NCBI GenBank assembly: GCA_965653565.1
Contig: CBFHAI010000017.1
Span: 1-64,000, forward strand
Length of the DNA stretch: 64,000 nt
Source of the DNA: JALCLA01 sp965653565
GTDB lineage: Bacteria; Pseudomonadota; Gammaproteobacteria; Xanthomonadales; Xanthomonadaceae
Reading direction: 5' to 3'
Shown here: positions 34,517 through 41,953 of the stretch, piece after piece
How positions within the stretch are numbered: the stretch's first letter is position 1
How the letters are laid out: each line of letters starts with the position of its first letter
Program-made: the position numbers and the translations under genes
The notes under the pieces: generated by a model
The model's input: only the letters and a program-made list of their open reading frames with translations
Database searches by the model: none
What the model was told of the DNA's origin: nothing

Positions 34517-37003
34517 ATGATCGTTCGCTGCGTTCCCCTCAAAACCCGTCTTTTCCTCGGTATTGCCGCGGCCTTCGCCAGCGGTGCGGCGTGCGCCGAT
34601 GCGCATCTGGGCGCCGAACTGGTGCAACGGCTGAGCTCCGCGTTGCCTACGGATGAGCTCGAAGTGGTGATCACCTATGATCGCAGCGGCCCGCCCGATG
34701 CCGCGCAATTGTCCCTGCTGCAATCGCTCGGCATCCAGCGCGGCGCCAGCATGCGTTCGCTGCCGATTGTCGGCGCGCTCGCCACGCCGTCGGAACTGGC
34801 GGCGCTGGCGCAGCGTGACGACGTCGCGGCGATCCATCTTAATTCGCAGCTGCGCTACTTCAATCACGCGTCACGGCAGATAAGCGGCGCCGCGCGCGCG
34901 GTCGACAATCCGTCCGACTTCGGCCGGGTCACGCCGTTCAGCGGACGCGGCGTCGGAGTGGTGGTGCACGACTCCGGCGTCGACGCCACGCACATGGATC
35001 TGCAGTACGGCGAACACGTCGTGCAGAACGTGCAGGCCGTGCTCAACCTGCACGCGCTCGACGCCATGCTGCCCGTCACCTATCTCGAAGGCGTGCCCGA
35101 TTCGGACATCAGTTCCGGCCACGGCACGCATGTCGCCGGCACCGTCGGCGGCACCGGCGAACGTTCGAGCGGACTGCATCGCGGCGTCGCGCCGGGCGCC
35201 GATCTGATCGGCTACGGCTCGGGCGCGGCGATCGCCGTGCTCGATGCGGTGGGCGGTTTCGATTACGCCATCACCAATCAGCATCGCTTCGCGTCGCCGA
35301 TCCGCGTCATCACCAATTCCTGGGGCAGTTCGGGCAAGTTCGATCCGGCCGATCCGGTGAACGTGGCCTCGTACGAAGCCTACAAGCGCGGCATGGTGGT
35401 GCTGTTCGCGGCCGGCAACGATGGCCCCGGCGAAGACACCCACAATCCCTACGCGCAGGCGCCGTGGGTGATCTCGGTGGGCGCCAGCGAAAAGGACGGC
35501 GTGCTCACGTCGTTCTCGTCGCGCGGCAAACGCGGTGAAAGCGGCGATTTCACCACGCCCGATGGCGTCGCCTGGACCTACGTCAACCAGCCGACCATCG
35601 TCGCCACCGGCGTCGATATCATCTCCACGCGCACCGTCACCGGCGCACTGCCGCTGCTGGCAGCGCAGCAGGACATCGAAACGCTCGAGCCGGCGCACCT
35701 GCCGTTCTACACCGTGATGAGCGGCACTTCGATGGCGACGCCGCACGTCGCCGGCATCGTGGCGCTGATGCTCGAAGCCAACCCGGATCTCGACCCGCTC
35801 GAGGTCAAGGACATCCTCGAACGCACCGCCAGCAATATGAGCGGCCGGCTCGCGTGGGAAGCCGGCGCCGGCCACGTCAACGCTTACGCGGCGCTCGCCG
35901 AGGCTGCCGGGCTGCGCGACGACTACGGCCGCACCGTCAATCCGCTGCGCAGCTTCAACAGCAACGCGCTGCTCGCGCCGGGCGCCGCGCCGCTGCCGTT
36001 CTCGCTCGACTTCCTGCCGGTGGGACCGGTCGAGGAAATGAGTTTCCAGGTCGGCGCCGACGTGGCGTGGGTGTCGGGGCGCGCCGCCCACGGCGACCAC
36101 ACGCGCCCCCAACGGAGCACCCCTCCGAGCCGCGCGCGCGACGGCTCGGCGATTTCTCTACCCTTGCTCGGCAGCACCGTGGCTGCCGGCGGTCCGGGCA
36201 AGGCGGGCACATGGAAGGTGACCGTGCGTGGCATCGGTTCGGTGTCGGGCGTCGTTCTCGATCCGCTCGCTGTCAGTAACGGCGTGGGCCTGCCGGGCAC
36301 GGTCAACGGCGAGATCGGCTTCATCAACAGCGGCGGCTACACCGGGCTCGACGACATCGCCTCGCATCCGGCGCGCGCCGCGATCGAATACGCCGTCGGC
36401 AACCGTCTGGTCGATGGCTACTCGACGAAAAAATTCCAGCCCGACGCCAACCTCAAGCGCAGCGAACTCGCGCAGTACCTGACGATGGGCACGAGCCTGC
36501 GCCAGGATCTGCCGCTCAGCGGTCTGCCGCGCTTCGCCGATCTGGCGCCGACGCATGCGGCCTACGCCTTCGCCGAAGCCGCCGTCGCGCCGGCCGCGCC
36601 GCTGCGCGATGCGAGCCAGACCCAGGACGGCGCGATGCAATTGATCAACGGCGCGTTCCAGCCCGACGCCGCCGTGACACGTTCGGACCTCGCCTACGCG
36701 CTGGTGCAAAGCCTCGCCTTGCAGGACGAAGCGCGCGCTTTCGCCGGAACCGTGACGGTGCTTTACGGCGGTCAGCGCATCGCGCTCGACGACAACGCAG
36801 CGATCCCCGCCGCGCGCCGCGGCTATGTGCAGCTCGCGCTCGATCAGGGCCTGATCAACGCGCGCTTCACCATCACGCAAGGCCCGTTCGATCTGCAGCC
36901 GAAGGTCCACGCCTGGTTCGACCCGGGCACGCGCGTCACGCGCGCGGCCTACGCGGTGGCGGCCGGACGCTACCTGGAGCAGTACCTGCTCGCGACCGAC
37001 TGA
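34517..37003 (+). CDS. Secreted S8 peptidase with C-terminal SLH-like repeats
   Basis: An 828-residue exported subtilase. Signal peptide 1-27 (AACA-DA). An I9-like propeptide leads to the catalytic domain: Asp in VVVHDSGVDATH, His in SGHGTHVAGTVGG, Asn in ITNSWG, Ser in MSGTSMATPHVAG. After a Pro/Arg/Ser-rich stretch near residues 520-550 and a beta-rich domain come three S-layer-homology-like units: about 616-660 (AIEYAVGNRLVDGYSTKKFQ), 672-735 (FADLAP, NGAFQPDAAVTRSDLAYAL) and 764-827 (LALDQGLI, FDPGTRVTRAAYAVA). SLH units usually bind cell-wall polymers in Gram-positive bacteria; they are uncommon in this group. GGAG 8 nt upstream supports the ATG at 34517. Confidence 0.93.
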   Translation: MIVRCVPLKTRLFLGIAAAFASGAACADAHLGAELVQRLSSALPTDELEVVITYDRSGPPDAAQLSLLQSLGIQRGASMRSLPIVGALATPSELAALAQRDDVAAIHLNSQLRYFNHASRQISGAARAVDNPSDFGRVTPFSGRGVGVVVHDSGVDATHMDLQYGEHVVQNVQAVLNLHALDAMLPVTYLEGVPDSDISSGHGTHVAGTVGGTGERSSGLHRGVAPGADLIGYGSGAAIAVLDAVGGFDYAITNQHRFASPIRVITNSWGSSGKFDPADPVNVASYEAYKRGMVVLFAAGNDGPGEDTHNPYAQAPWVISVGASEKDGVLTSFSSRGKRGESGDFTTPDGVAWTYVNQPTIVATGVDIISTRTVTGALPLLAAQQDIETLEPAHLPFYTVMSGTSMATPHVAGIVALMLEANPDLDPLEVKDILERTASNMSGRLAWEAGAGHVNAYAALAEAAGLRDDYGRTVNPLRSFNSNALLAPGAAPLPFSLDFLPVGPVEEMSFQVGADVAWVSGRAAHGDHTRPQRSTPPSRARDGSAISLPLLGSTVAAGGPGKAGTWKVTVRGIGSVSGVVLDPLAVSNGVGLPGTVNGEIGFINSGGYTGLDDIASHPARAAIEYAVGNRLVDGYSTKKFQPDANLKRSELAQYLTMGTSLRQDLPLSGLPRFADLAPTHAAYAFAEAAVAPAAPLRDASQTQDGAMQLINGAFQPDAAVTRSDLAYALVQSLALQDEARAFAGTVTVLYGGQRIALDDNAAIPAARRGYVQLALDQGLINARFTITQGPFDLQPKVHAWFDPGTRVTRAAYAVAAGRYLEQYLLATD

Positions 37004-37030
37004 TTGCTTTTCGCGGCATGGCGGTGCCGA

Positions 37031-37058
37031 CGGCCCGGAGCGATCCGGGCCGTTTTTT
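37031..37058 (+). terminator. Rho-independent terminator after the SLH subtilase gene
   Basis: A 9-bp perfect stem (37031-37039 with 37044-37052), a GCGA tetraloop and six T at 37053-37058, 28 nt after the stop codon. The stem core is almost the same as in the terminator at 9396. Confidence 0.93.
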
Positions 37059-37132
37059 ATGGACGTTTCTTGTGCGGCGGGCTTTCATGCGCCGCTGGCT
37101 ATGCTCGGATTTTCCGACCCGCGGAGACCCCG

Positions 37133-37489
37133 ATGCAGCGCAAACATTTTCGTTTCGGCGAAGGCTTCCGCACCGCCATGACGGTGCGCCGCGTGCAGGC
37201 CGCCGAGATGGTGATTCCGCCGGGCGGCCAGGAAGGCGACGACGAGAACCGCCATCGCGGTGCCGACCAGTGGCTGTTCGTGGTGAGCGGCACCGGCCTA
37301 GCCGTGGTCGAGAGCAAGCGCGTGCCGCTGAAGGCCGGCACGCTGCTGGTGATCGAGCGCGGCGAACGCCACCAGGTACGCAACACCGGGCGCACGCTGC
37401 TCAAGACCGTCAACTTCTACTATCCGCCGGCGTTCGACGGCAACGGCGATCCGAAGGGTCCGGGACGCGCGACGCGCAGATCGAAGTGA
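37133..37489 (+). CDS. Cupin domain protein
   Basis: A 118-residue single-domain cupin. The ATG at 37133 (MQRKHFRFGEGF) has GGAG 8 nt upstream; the frame remains open upstream across the terminator, which rules out the longer reading. Motif 1 is read in NRHRGADQWLFVVSGTG and motif 2 in PLKAGTLLVIERGERHQVRNTG, so some metal ligands (His, His) are present. Small cupins of this kind range from sugar isomerases to regulators; the role cannot be fixed. Convergent with the cysteine hydrolase gene, 13 bp apart. Confidence 0.87.
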   Translation: MQRKHFRFGEGFRTAMTVRRVQAAEMVIPPGGQEGDDENRHRGADQWLFVVSGTGLAVVESKRVPLKAGTLLVIERGERHQVRNTGRTLLKTVNFYYPPAFDGNGDPKGPGRATRRSK

Positions 37490-37502
37490 ATCGATACGCG
37501 AT

Positions 37503-38072
37503 CTACTTCGCCGCGGACACTTTGCGTGGAATGCGGATCGACGTCGACGCCGCCACCGGAATCCGCATCGCATCGTCGAGCACCGCCAGCGCGCGCCGGT
37601 TGCGCGCCGCGCTGGGCGAGGCGCAACAATCGCGCGGCACGTGCATCTCGAACTCGCGCATATTGCCTTCGATCGCCGTCGCCAGCACGCAGCCGTCGCC
37701 GGCAACGCCGGCGAGCACGACGCGGCGGATATGCAGATCGCGCAGCAACGCATCGAGCGGCGTGGCGAAGAACGCACTCTGCTGCGGCTTGAGCACGAAA
37801 TAATCGTCGTCGTCCGGCACCAGCAGGCGCGCCAGCCAGGCGCCGGGCATGTCCGGCGCCGTGCACGCCTGCACCACTTGGGAAAAATTCGAACGCCACT
37901 TGCCGTGATTGTCGTTGGCGTAGATCACCGGCCAGCCGGCGCGTTTGAAGCGCCTTCGCAGCGCCGCGATGCGCGGCGCCACCGGGCGCACCTGCCGCAA
38001 CAACTGTGGTGCTTCCGGAAAGTCGAACCGGTTCATCACATCGACGATGAGCAGCGCGGAGCGGGTGGTCAT
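37503..38072 (-). CDS. Isochorismatase-like cysteine hydrolase
   Basis: A 189-residue alpha/beta enzyme of the isochorismatase superfamily, hydrolysing amides or vinyl ethers. The catalytic triad can be placed: Asp in LLIVDVMNRFDFP near residue 10, Lys in DYFVLKPQQSAFFAT near residue 95, Cys in LAGVAGDGCVLATA near residue 127. A start upstream of 38072 is possible in frame, but the family begins with ALLIVD. The substrate is not evident; nicotinamidase-like metal ligands are not clear. Confidence 0.9.
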   Translation of the reverse strand: MTTRSALLIVDVMNRFDFPEAPQLLRQVRPVAPRIAALRRRFKRAGWPVIYANDNHGKWRSNFSQVVQACTAPDMPGAWLARLLVPDDDDYFVLKPQQSAFFATPLDALLRDLHIRRVVLAGVAGDGCVLATAIEGNMREFEMHVPRDCCASPSAARNRRALAVLDDAMRIPVAASTSIRIPRKVSAAK

Positions 38073-38289
38073 GCGTCCGTGGAGTCGATAGGGGCGAGGC
38101 GTTGCGAGCGATGCATGCGGTCTCCGGCGAGCCTGGAATGGGCTCGCGAAAGAAGCAGAAGGCATGCCACGGGCGGGACGATCGCCGCCTGTAGAAAGTT
38201 CCAGGCGCCGGAGGTCTTTCACGCCGGTCATGCGAGCGTCGCGCGCCCCGCTAGCCGTGTAAACAGTAATCCAGACAGAACCGTTGCGA

Positions 38290-38328
38290 ATTGCAGTGTT
38301 CGCTGCAGCGGAATGTGCAGCCTGCAAT
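38290..38328 (+). promoter_or_regulatory. TGCAG inverted repeats, candidate activator site
   Basis: ATTGCAG at 38290-38296 faces CTGCAAT at 38322-38328, and inside GCAG and CTGC are repeated (38293-38296 with 38303-38306). The block lies about 80-120 bp upstream of the predicted start of the sigma-54 promoter, the usual distance for enhancer-binding proteins. Function inferred from position. Confidence 0.35.
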
Positions 38329-38382
38329 CCGTCGCGTCCGGTCGCGAACCATAAAGGTTCGATGCGGCGATTTGTACCGGCA

Positions 38383-38398
38383 TGGCATCGCTCTTGCA
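38383..38398 (+). promoter_or_regulatory. Probable sigma-54 (-24/-12) promoter of the hemerythrin gene
   Basis: TGGCATCGCTCTTGCA contains GG and GC separated by exactly 10 nt and matches the sigma-54 consensus TGGCAC-N5-TTGCA except for the sixth base. Transcription would start near 38410, about 22 nt before the ATG, leaving room for the GGGGAG ribosome binding site. Confidence 0.6.
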
Positions 38399-38431
38399 CC
38401 GCGCTGCGCAATTCATTCGGGGAGCGTGTCC

Positions 38432-38944
38432 ATGTTCGGGTTCGGCAAGTCCGGCAATGACGCCATCGCCCTGCTCAAGGCCGACCATCGCACGATCGAA
38501 CACTTGTTTGCCGCGTTCGAACGAACTTCGAATCAGGCGCGTCGCCGCGACCTGGCGACGCGGCTGTGCCACGAACTGGTGGTGCACGCCAAGGTGGAGG
38601 AGGAACTGCTGTATCCGCAGGCGCTGGCCGCGTTCGATCCGCAGGATCACGGCCTGATCTGGGAAGCCACCGTCGAACACGGCACGCTCAGCGGTCTGAT
38701 CGAAGGGCTGGCCGACCAGCAGGCCGACGACGAACTGTTCGCCTCGCATGTGCGCGTGCTCAAGGAATACGTGAAGCATCACGTCGACTCGGAAGAACAC
38801 GATCTGTTTCCGCGATTGCGCGCCTGCCGGATGGACCTGGCGAAGCTCGGCGAACAGATCGCCGCCCGCCGCGCCGTGCTACTCGAAAGTCTCGACAAGG
38901 TCGAAGCACCGGCAGCCGCACTGATCCTGCGCTCCGCGGCGTGA
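38432..38944 (+). CDS. Hemerythrin-like HHE domain protein
   Basis: A 170-residue cytoplasmic protein with a four-helix HHE domain that binds a diiron centre. Ligand-type residues lie in ALLKADHRTIEHLF, CHELVVHAKVEEELLYP, TVEHGTLSGLIEGL and EYVKHHVDSEEHDLFPRL. Such proteins sense or store oxygen or nitric oxide or handle iron. The ATG at 38432 has GGGGAG 9 nt upstream; the longer frame crosses the promoter and is rejected. A probable sigma-54 promoter precedes the gene. Confidence 0.93.
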   Translation: MFGFGKSGNDAIALLKADHRTIEHLFAAFERTSNQARRRDLATRLCHELVVHAKVEEELLYPQALAAFDPQDHGLIWEATVEHGTLSGLIEGLADQQADDELFASHVRVLKEYVKHHVDSEEHDLFPRLRACRMDLAKLGEQIAARRAVLLESLDKVEAPAAALILRSAA

Positions 38945-39120
38945 TCGGTTGTTTGATACGGCCGGGCATGGACCTGGTCTCGTGCGAGACGCAGATCGCT
39001 TCAATGCCGCAACAAATCTATCGAGGTAAATGTGTGCTGGCCGAGCCCGCTGGCCCGTCCAGCCGACTGGGATGACCCCGTCCAGTCGATCGGGACAACT
39101 GATCGGACAAGGAGAAGAGC

Positions 39121-39585
39121 ATGTTCGATATGACGCTCCCGGTGTGGGAACTGATCGCGCGCGCCGCCACCGTCTATTTCGCGCTGCTGATCCTGGTGCG
39201 TGTGTCGGGCAAGCGCACAATCGGCGAATTCTCGCCTTTCGATGTGATCGTCTTGCTGCTGTTGTCCGAAGCCGTGCAAGGCTCGCTCACCGGCAACGAG
39301 GAATCGCTGCAGGGCGGACTGATCGTCGTCGCCACGCTGATCGCGCTCAATCTGATCCTGGCCTTCGTCAGCACGCGCAATCGCAAGTTCGAGTCGATCA
39401 TCGAAGGCGACCCGGTCGTGCTGGTGCGCAACGGCGAACTGCGCACGCAGGCGATGCGGCGCAACAACATTCCCGAAGGCGACCTCGACGAAGCCATGCG
39501 CGGCGCGAAGATCAAGCACCGTCGCGACGTGCATCTGGCGATCCTCGAACCCGACGGCGAGATTTCCTTCTTCAAGAAGGAATAG
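39121..39585 (+). CDS. DUF421 (YetF-like) membrane protein
   Basis: A 154-residue protein. Three N-terminal membrane helices (LIARAATVYFALLILVRVSG, FDVIVLLLLSEAVQGSL, GLIVVATLIALNLILAF) are followed by the small YetF/DUF421 cytoplasmic domain: KFESIIEGDPVVLVRNGEL, and a basic and acidic end. The GKRTIGEFSPFDVIV motif is the family hallmark. Short compared with YetF but typical of many proteobacterial members. AAGGAG lies 8 nt upstream of the ATG. Function unknown, some members relate to sporulation or stress. Confidence 0.93.
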   Translation: MFDMTLPVWELIARAATVYFALLILVRVSGKRTIGEFSPFDVIVLLLLSEAVQGSLTGNEESLQGGLIVVATLIALNLILAFVSTRNRKFESIIEGDPVVLVRNGELRTQAMRRNNIPEGDLDEAMRGAKIKHRRDVHLAILEPDGEISFFKKE

Positions 39586-39651
39586 TTCGAGTTCGACGCA
39601 TTCTTCGCATGAGCCGATCCATGGGCTGATCCCGCTCAGACCACTTTGGAT

Positions 39652-40023
39652 TCAGGCAACCCTGGACGTCTTCAGTTTCGCGACGTCGCGCGTCCACGCA
39701 AAAATCGCTTCGAACACCGGCTCCAGCCGTTTGGCGTGCTCGGTGATTTCATAATCCACGCGCGGCGGCACTTCCGGGTAGACGGTCCGCCGCACCAGGC
39801 CGTCGTTCTCCAGTTCGCGCAGTTGCAACGTCAGCATGTGCTGGGTGACGCGTGGAATGGCGCGGCGCAATTCGTTGAAACGGTGCTTGCGCTGCGCCAG
39901 CAGCCAGAGGATTTCCAGTTTCCACTTGCCGCCGAAGATCGCGATCGCACGGCGGATTTCTTCGTGCAATTCGTCGATGCGGTCGGCGTTCTCGATGCAG
40001 GTGCCGGCAGTATGGTCTTTCAT
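39652..40023 (-). CDS. HxlR-family transcriptional regulator
   Basis: A 123-residue winged-helix repressor. The ATG at 40023 (MKDHTAGTCIENA) gives the usual short N-terminus with a single cysteine, Cys9, in the position where YodB/QorR-type members carry their redox-sensing thiol. The winged helix follows: IFGGKWKLEILWLLAQRKHRFNELRRAI, TQHMLTLQLRELENDGLV and YEITEHAKRLEP. It is divergent from the azoreductase gene, and in Bacillus YodB controls azoR1, so control of the neighbour by quinones or diamide is a fair inference. Confidence 0.93.
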   Translation of the reverse strand: MKDHTAGTCIENADRIDELHEEIRRAIAIFGGKWKLEILWLLAQRKHRFNELRRAIPRVTQHMLTLQLRELENDGLVRRTVYPEVPPRVDYEITEHAKRLEPVFEAIFAWTRDVAKLKTSRVA

Positions 40024-40049
40024 ACCAGGGATGAAAAAGCATCCTTCTT

Positions 40050-40060
40050 GTTGCGACAAC
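40050..40060. promoter_or_regulatory. Small inverted repeat next to the hxlR-type gene
   Basis: GTTGCGACAAC is a perfect 4-bp arm repeat with 3 nt between the arms. It lies 27 nt upstream of the regulator ATG. A candidate autoregulatory half of the operator region. Confidence 0.3.
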
Positions 40061-40101
40061 TATACGCCAATAGATTGGGTTGGACGGTCGAATCGTCGCA
40101 A

Positions 40102-40150
40102 CGTCGACATTCGATCACGATCATTCCGTCCATACCAAATAATGTCGACG
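40102..40150. promoter_or_regulatory. Inverted repeat CGTCGACATT / AATGTCGACG before azoR
   Basis: The 10-bp arms are perfect (40102-40111 and 40141-40150), 29 bp apart. The right arm ends 8 nt before the azoreductase ATG, where a ribosome binding site would be expected, and no clear Shine-Dalgarno is seen there. Likely operator for the divergent HxlR regulator; inferred from place and symmetry. Confidence 0.45.
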
Positions 40151-40158
40151 ACAAACTT

Positions 40159-40764
40159 ATGAATATTCTGCATATCGATTCGAGCATCCTTGGCATCCAC
40201 TCGGTGAGCCGAAAACTTTCCGCGGCGGTGGTCGAGCGATTGCTGGCGCTCGCGCCGGACGCGCGCGTCACCTACCGGGATGTGGCCGGCGATCCGGTTC
40301 CGCAATTCACCGCCGCACTGGCCCAGGCCACCGCCGGCGACACGCAGCACGCCAGCGCCGGCGAGGTCGCCATTCTCGACCGCGTGCTGCAGGAAGTGCT
40401 CGCGGCCGACACCATCGTCATCGGCGCTCCGATGTACAACTTCAGCATTCCCAGTCAACTGAAATCCTGGCTCGATGCGCTCGCCGTGGCGGGCAAGACT
40501 TTCCGCTACGGCACCGCCGGCCCCGAAGGCCTGCTCGGCGACAAGCGCGTGATCATCGCGTCGGCCCGCGGCGGCCTCTATGGCCCGGGCACACCCGCAG
40601 CTTCGGCCGAACACCATGAAACCTACTTGCGTAGCTTCCTGGGTTTCCTCGGCATCACGAGTATCGAAATCGTTCGCGCGGAAGGCGTGAAGCTCGGGCC
40701 CGAACAAGCCGAAGCCGCGCTTGGCGCGGCGTTGCAACACGCCGGCCAACTGCAGGCGGCTTGA
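40159..40764 (+). CDS. azoR: FMN-dependent NADH-azoreductase
   Basis: A 201-residue flavodoxin-like enzyme that reduces azo bonds and quinones with NAD(P)H, probably protecting against electrophilic quinones. The start MNILHIDSSILGIHSVSRKLS is the FMN phosphate loop, and APMYNFSIPSQLKSWLDAL with the YGPG loop (GGLYGPGTP) forms the flavin and substrate site. The frame is open further upstream, but the ATG at 40159 starts the conserved fold. Length is normal. Confidence 0.95.
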   Translation: MNILHIDSSILGIHSVSRKLSAAVVERLLALAPDARVTYRDVAGDPVPQFTAALAQATAGDTQHASAGEVAILDRVLQEVLAADTIVIGAPMYNFSIPSQLKSWLDALAVAGKTFRYGTAGPEGLLGDKRVIIASARGGLYGPGTPAASAEHHETYLRSFLGFLGITSIEIVRAEGVKLGPEQAEAALGAALQHAGQLQAA

Positions 40765-40939
40765 GCGGAGGGCAGGGTTCGAATGTTGCAAGCGTAGTTG
40801 CGTGATTTCGATACATTCATTCGAATCACGCTGTTGAATTGCTCACACGGTCGAACTGCGCGGTTTCTAACGGCGCTATGGATTTCCGACTACGGGATGT
40901 TTTTGAAAGCACGATCTGTGGGCGTGACGCGGGTGGGTT

Positions 40940-41096
40940 GACAGGCTCACCACGAACGGTTTCTGGTTTGCCGCGGCGAAAGCGTTTCGTTGGAGAGATT
41001 TCCTCGGGTCAGGGCGATCTCCTCAGCGACTCCCTCGCGCTCACGGCGATCCCCGAGCGATTCCCTTGCGGAACAACCATTCGTGGTGAGCCTGTC
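40940..41096. repeat. Inverted pair of GACAGGCTCACCACGAAYGG elements
   Basis: GACAGGCTCACCACGAACGG at 40940-40959 and its complement with one mismatch at 41077-41096 face each other across 117 bp. The 20-nt unit resembles dispersed repeats in many proteobacterial genomes; I know the pattern but have not searched it. Confidence 0.6.
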
Positions 41097-41157
41097 GAAC
41101 CACCCGCGCAGAACGCCAATCTCGCGGAGCTTTATTCAAAGGCCTCGCCTACATGAA

Positions 41158-41177
41158 TGCGCGTTCGCGAACGCGCA
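41158..41177. repeat. 20-bp perfect palindrome
   Basis: TGCGCGTTCGCGAACGCGCA is self-complementary over all 20 bases. It lies 89 bp downstream of the tRNA-Phe 3' end and could form a hairpin in its primary transcript, but no T run follows. Confidence 0.4.
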
Positions 41178-41265
41178 GCAGCGAGCGGCGCGGATAACAG
41201 CCAGCGCAAATGCCTACAGCAGGGACGAAACCTGCGGGAACAGCAGCGACTGGGAATCGGATAAA

Positions 41266-41341
41266 TGGTGGCCGAGGACGGAATCGAACCGCCGACACGG
41301 GGATTTTCAATCCCCTGCTCTACCAACTGAGCTACTCGGCC
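41266..41341 (-). tRNA. tRNA-Phe (GAA)
   Basis: The 76-nt cloverleaf is complete with an encoded CCA. The acceptor stem is GGCCGAG with CTCGGCC, the D loop has AGCTCAGTTGGTAGAGC, the anticodon loop is TTGAAAA with anticodon GAA on a GGGGA/TCCCC stem, and the T arm is GGCGGTTCGATTCCGTC. All stems pair. It is a single-gene unit. Confidence 0.97.
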
Positions 41342-41389
41342 ACGAGGCTGCGATGCGGAGAACCCGATCGCGGGAGGTGAAGGGCGCGT

Positions 41390-41418
41390 ATTACAGCCGC
41401 TTCGCAGCGGGGCGTCAA
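41390..41418 (-). promoter_or_regulatory. Sigma-70 promoter of tRNA-Phe
   Basis: On the minus strand TTGACG (41413-41418) is followed after 17 bp by TGTAAT (41390-41395), then a GC-rich discriminator (GCGCCC type) as in stable-RNA promoters under stringent control. The start would lie about 40 nt before the tRNA. Confidence 0.6.
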
Positions 41419-41519
41419 GGTGAAATTTGCGGGCGCGCGACGGCCACGCATTCGGGCGCGTCGGAGGGATGACGCGGATATCCCGTAAAGTGCCCGTAAT
41501 TGCGGGCTGGAGAACGATC

Positions 41520-41936
41520 ATGAAGGTTTCGATGCTGCGTGCGGCACTGTTCGGTGCGGCGATGCTGCTGGGTTCGGGCTGCGCCAGCAGCCTGCCGGGA
41601 CCGGCCGAGCGGATGGCCGAACGCTTTTCCGAATTCGAGCGGCACGCGGGCGCGCCGGTCGAGGAATTCCATTTCTGGCAGATGGATCGATGGGAGGCCC
41701 TGGGCACCCATGCGATCGCGGTGTGGACGAACCCGAACGAGGCCTATCTGATCACGGTCAAGTCGCCCTGCACGGGCCTGGAGTTCGCCAACGGCGTGGG
41801 CGTGACATCGACGGGACGGCGGGTGAACCGGCGCTTCGATTTCGTCACCTTCGAACATCAGCGCTGCCGCATCGCCGAAATCCGCCCGGTCGACGTCAAG
41901 GGTCTGAAAGCCGAGCGTCGCGCGTCGCCCAACTGA
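41520..41936 (+). CDS. Small lipoprotein, DUF6491-like
   Basis: A 138-residue predicted lipoprotein. The start MKVSMLRAALFGAAMLLGSGC has a lipobox (LGSGC). The mature part has HAGAPVEEFHFWQMDRWEAL, AVWTNPNEAYLITVKSPC, FANGVGVTS and RCRIAEIRPVDVKGLK, with paired cysteines in the mature domain. I associate this pattern with the DUF6491 family of xanthomonads (from memory). Function unknown. The ATG at 41520 lies 10 nt after GCTGGAG. Confidence 0.8.
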   Translation: MKVSMLRAALFGAAMLLGSGCASSLPGPAERMAERFSEFERHAGAPVEEFHFWQMDRWEALGTHAIAVWTNPNEAYLITVKSPCTGLEFANGVGVTSTGRRVNRRFDFVTFEHQRCRIAEIRPVDVKGLKAERRASPN

Positions 41937-41953
41937 CGAATCGGGCCGAGGTT

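Larger units (their letters stand above)
38073..38431 (+). other. Intergenic region upstream of the hemerythrin gene (359 bp)
   Basis: No convincing coding frame. It contains inverted repeats rich in TGCAG around 38290-38328 and a probable sigma-54 promoter at 38383-38398. The left half, next to the cysteine hydrolase start, shows no clear feature. Confidence 0.4.
40765..41265 (+). other. Non-coding region with repeats, 500 bp
   Basis: No frame with coding character. It holds an inverted repeat pair (arms at 40940-40959 and 41077-41096) and a 20-bp perfect palindrome at 41158-41177. Base composition is less GC-rich than the flanking genes in the first 150 bp. Confidence 0.5.

Noticed and set aside
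36080..36175. Possible compensated frameshift within the SLH subtilase (Pro/Arg/Ser-rich segment)
   Set aside because: All three frames are open here and none gives a clearly better sequence; could simply be a linker. An alignment with homologues would decide.
41266..41341. Prophage or island att site at tRNA-Phe
   Set aside because: No integrase gene and no direct repeat of the tRNA 3' end found in the window.
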